This document shows, piece by piece, positions 24,101 to 30,224 of a DNA stretch of 30,224 nt. The notes beneath the pieces were generated by a model. It saw only the letters and a program-made list of their open reading frames with translations, did not search any database and was not told where the DNA came from. Positions within the stretch are counted from its first letter, which is position 1, and each line of letters opens with the position of its first letter. Origin of the DNA: JACKAN01 sp964502735 (GTDB taxonomy: Bacteria > Bdellovibrionota > Bdellovibrionia > Bdellovibrionales > UBA1609); NCBI GenBank assembly GCA_964502735.1, contig CAZCYD010000035.1, positions 1-30,224 of the forward strand, written 5' to 3'. Made by a program: the position numbers and the translations under genes.

Positions 24101-24211
24101 TCCAGAATCTACGGCCTCACGAGTGCAGGATAAAGACAATCCTGACAAGACCACCATTAAAAATAAAAGCTTCATCTGCTTACGTACCTCTTCAATTTTA
24201 AACCCAAACAT
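21122..24211 (-). CDS. Very large lipoprotein with C-terminal choice-of-anchor-D-like domain
   Basis: 1029 residues. ATG 24211 has AGGGG 5 nt upstream; ATG 24175 (MKLLFLMVVLSGLSLSC) would give a more usual lipoprotein signal. The lipobox is SLSC (Cys29 from the first start). The mature protein is rich in Gly, Asn, Pro and aromatic residues with no enzyme motif: a first half of about 500 residues that looks beta-rich and mentions no repeats, a series of Ig-like beta segments in the second half, and a last ~110 residues (ATPTSHDFGPVTVGTSADFP onwards, through GTAPANDIY and CTVVLEFTP) that match the ASH/choice-of-anchor-D fold. It is probably a surface or periplasmic structural or adhesive lipoprotein. 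It is alone on its strand and convergent with the carboxylase operon. Confidence 0.82.
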   Translation of the reverse strand: MFGFKIEEVRKQMKLLFLMVVLSGLSLSCTREAVDSGSKIKMTIDPSLSKSNARGKIVVPAGFYPMHLVANVHFDGKTALDEWSCEAKDKDNMNMADCAFPPQIDFKGRQFPRGSGRIIQVMLVYGNEEERLIFNYDDAVNVDFNSSDVIVPIGNNWVQQGGGKIGRVGGRHGLLRSGKVEGYVVPPRTGRPRMKLFDEFMFSGWFDLMFFENVKTSYFHVSLADGVQTPLFENRDLKDIESSLTANHAAVAVNIPTFYGVHSWTDMNGSAFESHKGGGESYILGFFDDKGLPRLNGSNFSLKLPPAAMSLSGIFRRLLGTGLLDPINSAGTSFVAPDGSGSLVSESAWDSYRLQFVVGINSTNTHQMTQTHGMAVGVSSTCTDVDQDNLVSPRCIQFEPTLLKNRGLIPFEGPFQAMNDNGRAVYLKNSGVKEVSWRFLPGVAGNSVHGLALFILDGNFEFRGDHYPCMELAKNAGVSGLMDAPTGLISVPPVIDHVLKPVASSGVQGSHDFGAADLSGKQAVACPWVDVSGKKFFYPIAAKNHGFWGSGEENGGAPMPVATHVELVNKGPMVFPYLNQYSCTPLEIRAVDSSGNPASLPNLPHKVNLNVGLDPLVLPYGYYFYDPDCSNSVGSGVFELHSHVTPIWFKPQSLSGGAPIELSVNSDASETVSLLPYGPFNPSVQNNPANKIITWGPMTVFTSTCSLFEFLVADVNGVPAKAPGTGVINVNTSPMNGTFFYHGQCGTGPTASLNISGSQTSVRAEFRPNTPGTVNIATGNSMGLSNAGLTGITAIDPGPAEYAILEGSEYITTNVCAYFEIATYKNISGYGAVRANTTNAYTHTLNFPPGFSAYQSNYDCENMPGNAILSVAQAAGTSSQSLWLKATNQGTYTLNTNVLSAPAFNTVRTIIASNPLMPMLVATPTSHDFGPVTVGTSADFPFTIQNTGTAPANDIYGMTPPTPFSFKGGSYPGTTGTCGGTLNVGQDCTVVLEFTPTVDSPFNESIQIEYSTGSGYQYLIIPVSGYGNP

Positions 24212-24401
24212 GAGTTCCCCTATATTAATATGTTATTGATTTATCGGCACCAAGAGTCATTGCCTTAAGACATTTGTCCAAAGTTGAAACAAAAAAACTT
24301 GCGAGGAAAACAGCGGGGCAAAGACTGTATCAAAATAAATTTCGCCGTCTCAAAAAAATCCGCGCCTTGAGATTGACACCATTTCGTGCTATCCCATCGA
24401 C

Positions 24402-24617
24402 ATGGGAAAGACGCTTATTGCAATTGGGTCAGCACTTATACTCGTTGGAGTTTTAATCTTATACAAAGACAAGGTTCCTTTTTTAAAACTTGTAGGGCGT
24501 CTGCCTGGAGATATCGCAATTGAAAGGGAAAACTTTAAATTTTACTTTCCCCTCGCTACCAGCCTTATTATTAGTGCCATATTGAGTTTTATTCTCTGGC
24601 TGTTTAAACAGTCCTGA
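24402..24617 (+). CDS. DUF2905-like small inner-membrane protein
   Basis: 71 residues with two membrane helices (IAIGSALILVGVLILY and FPLATSLIISAILSFILWLF) joined by a short loop, VGRLPGDIAIERENFKFYFP. The LPGDI-x-IE-x-(E/G)NF-x-(F/Y)YFP pattern is the hallmark of the DUF2905 family, small bacterial membrane proteins of unknown role. There is no Shine-Dalgarno. A possible promoter (TTGAGA 24367-24372, 17-nt spacer, TATCCC 24390-24395) ends 6 nt before the ATG, which would make the mRNA leaderless. Confidence 0.82.
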   Translation: MGKTLIAIGSALILVGVLILYKDKVPFLKLVGRLPGDIAIERENFKFYFPLATSLIISAILSFILWLFKQS

Positions 24618-24703
24618 TCGGTAAAGACCACGAGAGTCCAACTCCAGTCGGGCTTAGATCACCCAGATATTTTTGGATTTATTTTTTGGATTCCTTTAAA
24701 CCC

Positions 24704-24722
24704 AAATCCGCGGATAAATTGC
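24704..24722 (+). repeat. Second copy of a 19-nt intergenic motif
   Basis: AAATCCGCGGATAAATTGC differs from 8124-8142 (AAATCTGCGGATAAAATGC) at two positions. Both lie in gaps following a plus-strand gene. It contains the palindrome ATCCGCGGAT. Its role is unknown. Confidence 0.35.
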
Positions 24723-24751
24723 CGGACTTTTAGTTTTGCATAAAGGCAAAA

Positions 24752-25711
24752 TCACTTTTCATCAGAATCGCTTTTTAATATCATATCTGCTGGCTCAGCA
24801 TCAAAACAACTAGTTATAGCAGAGGCCCCTTTAAGAGGTTCTACAGGGCGGAACCCTCGTTTTCTGGCTGTGCAAAATCGGCTACAAGCTTCTGACTTTA
24901 AAATCTTGTATACACCCTCTTTGTTTGTAATGGATTCACCTCTTCCATTAAAAACTTGAACTCCCTCTAAAGGGTCACCATCTGTATCTACTACTCGACC
25001 CATCAACTCGCAATTTGTCGCGGTCGAAAGACCTGGCTGATTCTTAAAAGTTCTCTCCGCCTTTTTTAAACGGAAGGTGAGTCCTCTCGCTCCTTGAAAG
25101 TTATCAACCTTACATCCACTCAAACGAGTGTCTTGAGGGCTATTGTTTACAGCCACATAGCCGTCCTTTGAGGCCGAAAGAACTTCAAGACAATAGCTTT
25201 GAGTTCTCACCAAAAAATTTCCACTTCGTCTAGACTCCGCCTGCCAGGTGTCCGGAAATCCTGCCATGGGATAGGTTGAAAAAATCTGCGCCCCTCGCAA
25301 AGGATTGCCTTCTTCGTCAACAACTCTTCCTTGAATGCGTAGTTCTAAATCCTTAGGGTAGCAGGCGTAGAGAGATTCCCCTCGAAGACACTGTTCGAGA
25401 GGCTGTTCACACAAGCCCTCTACTTGAAAATTCTCAGGACATAGGGGGGGTAAATCTTCCGCGGCCTTATTGTTTCGATTGTAAACCCCCTTGTAGAACC
25501 ATGTGTAAACTAACGGGGATTCAAACTCCTCAGGCTCTTCAAGGCTCGGAGGAGGGTCTTGCGGTTTTTCGAAGATAGGTTCACCAGACTGCACAGAGTG
25601 CTTTTGAGGCCCACAGGACAAGAGTAGGGCTGAGCAGAAGAATAAAAAACCCAACTTGAGGATTGATGACTCTTGCCGCATTGAAAAAGACTTTTTATTT
25701 TGATTTATCAT
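24752..25711 (-). CDS. Lipoprotein with two carboxypeptidase-regulatory-like beta domains
   Basis: About 319 residues from ATG 25711. ATG 25681 (MRQESSILKLGFLFFCSALL) is an alternative with a shorter signal. The lipobox is LLSC. A Pro/Glu-rich linker (EKPQDPPPSLEEPEEFESP) comes first, then a Cys-rich segment (PPLCPENFQVEGLCEQPLEQ) and two related beta-sandwich modules, each starting GRVVDxxGxPLxGxQVF: IQGRVVDEEGNPLRGAQIFS and LMGRVVDTDGDPLEGVQVFN. This is the pattern of the CarboxypepD_reg/transthyretin-like domain, common in Gram-negative surface proteins. There is no enzymatic domain. It is divergent from the lipoprotein gene at 25788 and shares a short promoter region with it. Confidence 0.82.
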   Translation of the reverse strand: MINQNKKSFSMRQESSILKLGFLFFCSALLLSCGPQKHSVQSGEPIFEKPQDPPPSLEEPEEFESPLVYTWFYKGVYNRNNKAAEDLPPLCPENFQVEGLCEQPLEQCLRGESLYACYPKDLELRIQGRVVDEEGNPLRGAQIFSTYPMAGFPDTWQAESRRSGNFLVRTQSYCLEVLSASKDGYVAVNNSPQDTRLSGCKVDNFQGARGLTFRLKKAERTFKNQPGLSTATNCELMGRVVDTDGDPLEGVQVFNGRGESITNKEGVYKILKSEACSRFCTARKRGFRPVEPLKGASAITSCFDAEPADMILKSDSDEK

Positions 25712-25717
25712 GCTAAT

Positions 25718-25746
25718 ATTTAACAGCTGCGCTTTGCCTAATGCAA
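25718..25746 (-). promoter_or_regulatory. Candidate promoter for the carboxypeptidase-regulatory-like lipoprotein gene
   Basis: On the minus strand TTGCAT (25746-25741), a 17-nt spacer and TTAAAT (25723-25718) lie 6 nt before ATG 25711. If used, translation would start at or next to the 5' end of the mRNA. A plus-strand TTGACA (25750-25755) with TATTCA after a 15-nt spacer may serve the divergent gene. Confidence 0.4.
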
Positions 25747-25787
25747 GTCTTGACAGGTTCGCGCAGGGCGTATTCACGGGGCTCTTG

Positions 25788-27311
25788 ATGAATTTGATGA
25801 GTTTTACATTTTCTTTTTTACTTTCTCTTCTACTTTCTGTTTTTCTAATAGGATGTACGAATGGCTTTGAAAGTCAAAATTATGCTGATGGAAGACGCAC
25901 CCAATCTCCACCGGCCCCTCCTTTAAACCCGAACAGCATTACTTGTGACAGCCTAGATGGAGTCTTCACTTCCATTGAAGATCTTTGTATTCGAACGGCA
26001 AAGCTGACTCCCAATAAATGCGTAGAACTTAATGGTGAAACTGCATGCGACGGGATTGGTCCTTGCACGGCTTGTCAAACAGCGGATTACACTCCTCCTG
26101 TAAACCCGCCCATAGAGCCACCTCCGCCAGTTACCAATCCACCTCCGCCAACCACTCCCCCACCGCCACCGCCTACAAATGGCAATATTAGCTGCTCTAC
26201 AATTCCTGGTCGATTCTCTAGCGCTGCGCAAATTTGCAACTATTCTGAACAGATAAAAAACACGTCCTGCGTTCAGCTAAACGGGAGCACCATATGCTCG
26301 GGATTTGGCCCCTGCGCAAGTTGTTTTACGGATGGATACGTTCCTCCACCAACACCACCTCCGACTCCTCCTCCTGGGCCAGGACCAACTCCTTCGCCCA
26401 CACCACCCCCGGCTCCGCCTCCAACACCACCCCCTCAGCCTCCGCACCCTTGGCCGACTCCTCCTCCTGGTTCACCAGGACCTGGTGGTGGGCATCGTAC
26501 TCAGCCAAAACCAAGTCCTGAGCCCTCTCATCCAAGCGCGCCAGGACCCGGGCTAGGTGCTGGGCAATCTGGCAAGAATCGACGGCAACACCCTGAGCTT
26601 TCGGCAAGCTTAGGGAGAACTGATGGCATACTCATCAGTCTTAATCCACCTTATACCGAAAATTGGACTCTCTATGCCACACTTAACCCTAAGTCTTGCT
26701 TTTCTCGCAACCACCCCTTGCCACTACCAGAGGACTCTATCTGGTTGACTGAAGGGAGATCTTTTTATGAAAATTTCACGCACTACATGGACTCCATGGC
26801 ACCTGACGGGATTCCAATATGCTATATGCTAACTGGCCGAGGAATTGTTGAGTCTAGTGCATGGGGATTAAGAGCTCCAGAAAATGAGCTACCTCCGGTA
26901 AAGAATCCTGACGACAAGGACGGGGACTACTTGCTTAAAGCCTCGCGAGATCGCACAGACGGCATAGCTCTGACTCTTAGCCCCACCTATCAGGACGACT
27001 TTACGGAGTTGTATGTGTCGCCTGATATTGAGCCTAATGTTAGCAAGGATAAGGTCCTGTGCCCACAAAAGGGAGACTCCTTTTCTAATCCCCCACCCAA
27101 ATTGCGCTACATAAGAGTGATGGATAAGTTTTTTAATGGGCGCTACTACTTGGATTCACGCGCAAGCTATGAGTACGACTTGTGTTATTTCGTAGTCGCT
27201 CGGCAAAGTCGGCAAGTTATTGGTAGAGCTATTGGCTATAGACTTATAGAAGATGACGATAGTGAGGAATTTGCAAAAAAAGAGGGGCTTACAAAAAAAT
27301 TAGACAAGTAA
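25788..27311 (+). CDS. Proline-rich lipoprotein made of two kinds of duplicated modules
   Basis: About 507 residues. The start at 25788 (MNLMSFTFSFLLSLLLSVFL, lipobox IGC) is supported by GGGG 6 nt upstream and by the signal peptide; the open frame extends back to 25710. The order is: Cys-rich module A1 (25944-26075), Pro-rich linker, module A2 (26193-26324), a long Pro/Thr/Gly linker (to about 26570), then two C-terminal modules B1 (about 26598-26874) and B2 (about 26934-27243). A1 and A2 have exactly the same cysteine spacing, C-x13-C-x10-C-x8-C-x5-C-x2-C, and share CVxLNGxxxCxGxGPCxxC. B1 and B2 both begin LxASxxRTDGI. No known domain is recognised. It is probably extended across the envelope by its Pro-rich linkers. 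It may form an operon with the protease gene 43 nt downstream. Confidence 0.82.
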   Translation: MNLMSFTFSFLLSLLLSVFLIGCTNGFESQNYADGRRTQSPPAPPLNPNSITCDSLDGVFTSIEDLCIRTAKLTPNKCVELNGETACDGIGPCTACQTADYTPPVNPPIEPPPPVTNPPPPTTPPPPPPTNGNISCSTIPGRFSSAAQICNYSEQIKNTSCVQLNGSTICSGFGPCASCFTDGYVPPPTPPPTPPPGPGPTPSPTPPPAPPPTPPPQPPHPWPTPPPGSPGPGGGHRTQPKPSPEPSHPSAPGPGLGAGQSGKNRRQHPELSASLGRTDGILISLNPPYTENWTLYATLNPKSCFSRNHPLPLPEDSIWLTEGRSFYENFTHYMDSMAPDGIPICYMLTGRGIVESSAWGLRAPENELPPVKNPDDKDGDYLLKASRDRTDGIALTLSPTYQDDFTELYVSPDIEPNVSKDKVLCPQKGDSFSNPPPKLRYIRVMDKFFNGRYYLDSRASYEYDLCYFVVARQSRQVIGRAIGYRLIEDDDSEEFAKKEGLTKKLDK

Positions 27312-27354
27312 AACCTGACAGTCTGAGAAATAGACGGGTGCACTCGGGGGAAAG

Positions 27355-28809
27355 ATGATGAAGATTTTTGTATTTATAAGCTCAATTTTCGCTCTAATTC
27401 AAATTGCCTCGGCCTCCCCAGGGGGATTTTGCAATCAGAGTGGACCTTTTATAAAGGACGCCCCACTCAGGGCTGGATCTGCCGATTTCTCGAATATGAC
27501 TCCCTTACTATTTTCTGTCGACTCACCTTCAACCGAAGCCCTCTCTAAAGAGGACCTTCCCAGGGAGTGGGACTGGAGGGACCATCAGGGCCAAAACTGG
27601 TTAACCTCCGTAAAAAAACAGATCTCCTGTGGCGACTGTGTAATGCACGCCGTAGCCTCTGTTTTTGAATCGCAATTAAAAATCAATTCTGGATGGCCCC
27701 TGTGGGAACCCGAACTTTCTATAAATGAGGGTTTTCACTGCGGAGGTGGAGACTGTTCTAAAGGTTGGTGGGCCATAGAGGCTCTTCAGCGAGGGGTAGA
27801 CGTCGGCTTTTTGGATAAACCCTGTGGTCAACAGGTGGCTTCTGCACAGGATTGTTCTCTTAAGGAGTGCTCAACCAGTCCTCAACGACGTTGGAACCTT
27901 CAAGGTTTTGACAAAGTCACAGACGGGGCTCTCGATATTAATGCGATTAGAAGAGCCCTACTTCACGGCCCCGTACTCACGGGCTTCACTCTCCCCGAGG
28001 ACTTTGCCTGCTACAGGTGGGGGGTTTACAAAAGAGCCCCTGACATTAACTTCTTAAACGTTGGGCATATGGTTGCCATCGTCGGTTTCTCCGCCAGAAG
28101 AAAAGCTTGGATTGTGAAAAATTCTTGGGGTGAAGATTGGGCCAATCGAGGATATGGATACCTTTATGTCCGCGACACTACCAATTTTGGAACAGAGTCG
28201 TGGAGTCTGCATCTTCCAAAAAACCAAGGATTACTCGTAGAAGATCTTAAAAATGGAGATGTTTTTTCAGGTAAAAAGACCCTCTCTCTACGCAACTTGG
28301 CAGGCGAGAATGAAAAGATTTTCCTCCACTTGCAAAATAGCGAGATGGGTTTGTCTCATGTTTCAACTTGCATGGGACCCGCCTGCTCTATCGAGATTGA
28401 CACAACAAAAATCGAAGACGGAACCTACGAAATCTATGCTTCTATTGATGCCGAAACCGGCTCTCTGAATAGCATGGTTAAAACTGTTCAAATTCTTAAC
28501 AGTTCACCTTTGTGGGTCCCCTTAAATGAAATTCGCCACTTGCCCTTCTCGCTAAATTCTCTCAAATCCACGAAGTGGAGCTTGCCCATTCCCTTTGCCA
28601 CTAAGCCCTCTTACATTGTGGCTCGCTTCATATCTACAGACGGAAATCTTTTGTTGGAGCAAAAAACTCGAGGATTAAATTCTAAATTCAACATCGAACT
28701 CATTCCCGAACTGGTCCCTAAAGGCTCGAAATTACTCGAATTCTGGTTTCAAATTGAGGGACACGCCCCCTTTCTCTACAGCCGGCATCAACTTCCTACT
28801 TTTAAATAA
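27355..28809 (+). CDS. Papain-family (C1) cysteine protease, exported
   Basis: 484 residues with a signal peptide (MKIFVFISSIFALIQIASA). The papain fold covers about residues 70-285: oxyanion Gln89 and catalytic Cys95 in KKQISCGDCVMHA, a disulfide-type GFHCGGGDCSKGWW, catalytic His238 in NVGHMVAIVGF, and Asn256 in VKNSWGEDWANRGYGYLYV. Only ~50 residues separate the signal from the mature-like domain, so the propeptide is short or absent. The C-terminal ~200 residues are of unknown type and look like one or two Ig-like beta domains (IEDGTYEIYASIDAE). GGGGGAAAG precedes tandem ATGs at 27355 and 27358. It is probably secreted or periplasmic. It follows the module lipoprotein gene by 43 nt and precedes another exported-protein gene by 63 nt. 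Confidence 0.92.
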   Translation: MMKIFVFISSIFALIQIASASPGGFCNQSGPFIKDAPLRAGSADFSNMTPLLFSVDSPSTEALSKEDLPREWDWRDHQGQNWLTSVKKQISCGDCVMHAVASVFESQLKINSGWPLWEPELSINEGFHCGGGDCSKGWWAIEALQRGVDVGFLDKPCGQQVASAQDCSLKECSTSPQRRWNLQGFDKVTDGALDINAIRRALLHGPVLTGFTLPEDFACYRWGVYKRAPDINFLNVGHMVAIVGFSARRKAWIVKNSWGEDWANRGYGYLYVRDTTNFGTESWSLHLPKNQGLLVEDLKNGDVFSGKKTLSLRNLAGENEKIFLHLQNSEMGLSHVSTCMGPACSIEIDTTKIEDGTYEIYASIDAETGSLNSMVKTVQILNSSPLWVPLNEIRHLPFSLNSLKSTKWSLPIPFATKPSYIVARFISTDGNLLLEQKTRGLNSKFNIELIPELVPKGSKLLEFWFQIEGHAPFLYSRHQLPTFK

Positions 28810-28872
28810 TAGCCAATTCATCTATATCTATTATCTATTGATTTTTTTGCCCCATTGTGTCATAAGGTTCTG

Positions 28873-30084
28873 ATGAAATCGTTTATCCCTCAATTTATGA
28901 TCCCTCAAATGTCTCTTCTCTTTTTGATCGCTGGTTTGCTCTTCAACTCTCCCAGCCTTGCTGTTCATATGAGTTCTGGTGGAACGGGACAAGTGCTTCT
29001 CTTTCCTCATTATCAGGCCACAAAGACTAGCTATACAACTCTGTCCATAACCAACTCGAAGATGACTTCAAAGGCCATTAAGCTCAGATTCACTCATCCC
29101 GAAACTGGCGAGGCCGTGGCCACCTACAATTTGTATCTCTCTCCTGGAGATATGTGGCAGGGGCAAATTAAAGAAGACAAAAATGGCACTGTTCAAATTT
29201 TAACTCAGGATAAATCTTGTTTATTAGTTGGATTACGGAGTGACTTACCAAAGAGAGGGGGGCTGGAAGTCTTAGAAATGGCTACAATTAAGGACCTGTC
29301 TGTAAAAGATTGCGATGCCCTAAGTAATGCCTGGAATGATGACGGGCCATTTGGTGAGAACCCTCGCGAAAACGCAAATCGTGTTCTCACCCCCCCTACC
29401 GGTGGACTTTTTGGAAGAGCCGAAGTTGTTCAGGACAACAATATGTTCAGCTTTCAGCCGATCGCTCTTGAATCCTGGAGAGATGCCCCCCTACACACTT
29501 CTCCATCTGAAACCAAACCCGACCTCTCAGACGTCCATCCAAAAGTTAGCATTGTAACCTCGGGGTCTGGGGGATTTGTAACCTCAAAGTGGGAAAACAA
29601 TCATCCCGCTTCTCCTGTTACAGCCTTATTTATGAGTTCTAAGCTCATAAATCTTTACCAGGCCGATTCTGCAAAATCTGACAGTACCGACTTCTTAATT
29701 TCTTTTCCAACAAAGAACTTTTACAATCACAACCCATGTACAATCGGGAAAATAAAGTTCTACGAACGACCCTCTTCTGGCAATCCGGCGCTTCAAGACA
29801 GCCTCAACCTTTGCTCAAACAGCTTGGTTCTATCCATTCACAATGATCGAGTCTTAGGTTTAGCTGATAGCCTATCTACATCACAGAATGTAAACCCAAC
29901 GGATGGCCAAGCCCATTTGGAGCTCGTAGGCCTTCAGCTCAGTTCCGACGAGGGCCATATCTACTCCGGACTACCTGTCTATTCCTACTCTGTATTCATA
30001 AATAGACTGCTCGGAAAAAAGAGCCTCCCTCAGGTTCAGTCTGGCAGCTCTCAAAAGAGCATCACTTTAAATTCACCTCAATAA
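28873..30084 (+). CDS. Exported protein of an uncharacterised proteobacterial family
   Basis: About 403 residues. The start at 28873 is favoured by AAGG 5 nt upstream. The signal peptide is MKSFIPQFMIPQMSLLFLIA to NSPSLA. The mature start SSGGTGQVLLFPHYQ, followed by TLSITNSKMTSKAIKLRF, the NLYLSPGDMWQGQI segment and a DKSC, resembles a family of hypothetical exported proteins with the pattern GxGQVLLxPYY...NxxxxAKxVKVRF...FNLYLSPxDxW known from many Proteobacteria. This is from memory and the role of that family is not known. Cysteines at DKSC, VKDC, NPC and NLC suggest two disulfides. It is followed by hairpin copy D. Confidence 0.8.
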   Translation: MKSFIPQFMIPQMSLLFLIAGLLFNSPSLAVHMSSGGTGQVLLFPHYQATKTSYTTLSITNSKMTSKAIKLRFTHPETGEAVATYNLYLSPGDMWQGQIKEDKNGTVQILTQDKSCLLVGLRSDLPKRGGLEVLEMATIKDLSVKDCDALSNAWNDDGPFGENPRENANRVLTPPTGGLFGRAEVVQDNNMFSFQPIALESWRDAPLHTSPSETKPDLSDVHPKVSIVTSGSGGFVTSKWENNHPASPVTALFMSSKLINLYQADSAKSDSTDFLISFPTKNFYNHNPCTIGKIKFYERPSSGNPALQDSLNLCSNSLVLSIHNDRVLGLADSLSTSQNVNPTDGQAHLELVGLQLSSDEGHIYSGLPVYSYSVFINRLLGKKSLPQVQSGSSQKSITLNSPQ

Positions 30085-30125
30085 AAACTGGTCTTTTAAA
30101 CTCATCCCTCTCTAATGCCAGTTCG

Positions 30126-30224
30126 AAACAATAATCGTCTCAAAGGTTGTGAATGTACCTCATGCTCAAACAGCCGCAGCCTTAAGGCTGCGGAACTCCG
30201 CGTGAGGTACATTCACAACCTTTG
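30126..30224. repeat. Giant hairpin element, copy D (cut by window end)
   Basis: Arm 30141-30162 pairs perfectly with 30203-30224, 22 bp up to the last base of the window. The sequence upstream (30126-30140) resembles the outer arm of copy A (ATAATCGTCT is shared), so the stem almost surely continues past the end. The core is in the copy-A orientation with loop TTAA and one change on the right side (AACTCCGCG instead of AACTGCGCG). It lies about 40-55 nt after the stop of the gene ending at 30084. Confidence 0.92.

Noticed and set aside
24274..24456. A 60-codon basic frame overlapping the DUF2905-like gene
   Set aside because: It begins with TTG without RBS, overlaps the start of a recognised gene in another frame, and is rich in Lys/Arg without domain features.
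25953..26607. Several long frames in other phases across the Pro-rich linkers
   Set aside because: Repeated CCN codons lack stops in other frames, so open phases arise by composition. The signal peptide and cysteine modules are in the plus-strand frame of the 25788 gene.
3514..30224. CRISPR array suggested by recurring near-identical hairpin cores
   Set aside because: Copies are kilobases apart, in both orientations, with no regular spacers and no cas genes.

Overview
The window looks like chromosomal DNA of moderate G+C from a Gram-negative bacterium. The best guess is a Bdellovibrionota-type (former delta-proteobacterial) lineage. The clues are an RNase G with an enlarged S1 region, a PilT ATPase, many lipoproteins and exported proteins (lipoboxes LSAC, SLSC, LLSC, IGC), exported proteases, and a nucleoside-salvage operon. 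This assignment is inference; no 16S rRNA or other marker gene is present. No tRNA, rRNA, CRISPR array, prophage or transposase gene was seen.

Layout: (1) 1-4893: the start of an exported protein, RNase G (rng), the pilus-retraction ATPase pilT, a MarC-family membrane protein and a small exported protein. (2) 5283-8118: a tight deoC-deoA-punA operon (overlaps of 4 nt and 1 nt) that turns nucleosides into free bases and sugar phosphates. (3) 8294-12223: a small exported protein, a DCC-family thiol protein, a subtilisin-like lipoprotein protease and an exported protein with an acidic/basic/proline tail. (4) 12305-15651: selO (protein AMPylator) and a hipBA toxin-antitoxin pair with a striking operator region. 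(5) 16028-21026: asnS followed by a three-gene biotin-dependent acyl-CoA carboxylase operon (carboxyltransferase, biotin carboxylase, biotin carrier). (6) 21122-30084: a block of envelope and exported proteins: a 1029-residue lipoprotein with a choice-of-anchor-D-like end, a DUF2905-like membrane protein, a divergent pair of lipoproteins built from repeated modules, a papain-family protease, and an exported protein of a poorly described family.

The most unusual feature is a family of four giant perfect or near-perfect hairpins, at 3514-3653, 8776-8905, 10901-11036 and 30126-30224 (the last cut by the window end). All share an almost invariant, asymmetric ~50-nt core. The flanking arms of 45-50 bp differ between copies, yet within each copy one arm is the reverse complement of the other. 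Substitutions and indels that separate copies are mirrored in the partner arm, and the three arm mismatches seen are all G.U-compatible. Each copy starts within about 60 nt after the stop codon of a plus-strand gene, two lie between convergent genes, and each complete copy has an A-tract on the left and a T-tract on the right, so it could terminate transcription on both strands. They may be structured RNA/terminator elements, a non-autonomous palindromic mobile element, or both.

The second notable system is the hipBA control region: three or four AATGG/CCATT-type operators, a 25-bp perfect inverted repeat carrying promoters on both strands, and a TTGCCA-17-TATAAT promoter whose -10 box covers the first possible hipB ATG, which implies a nearly leaderless hipB mRNA.
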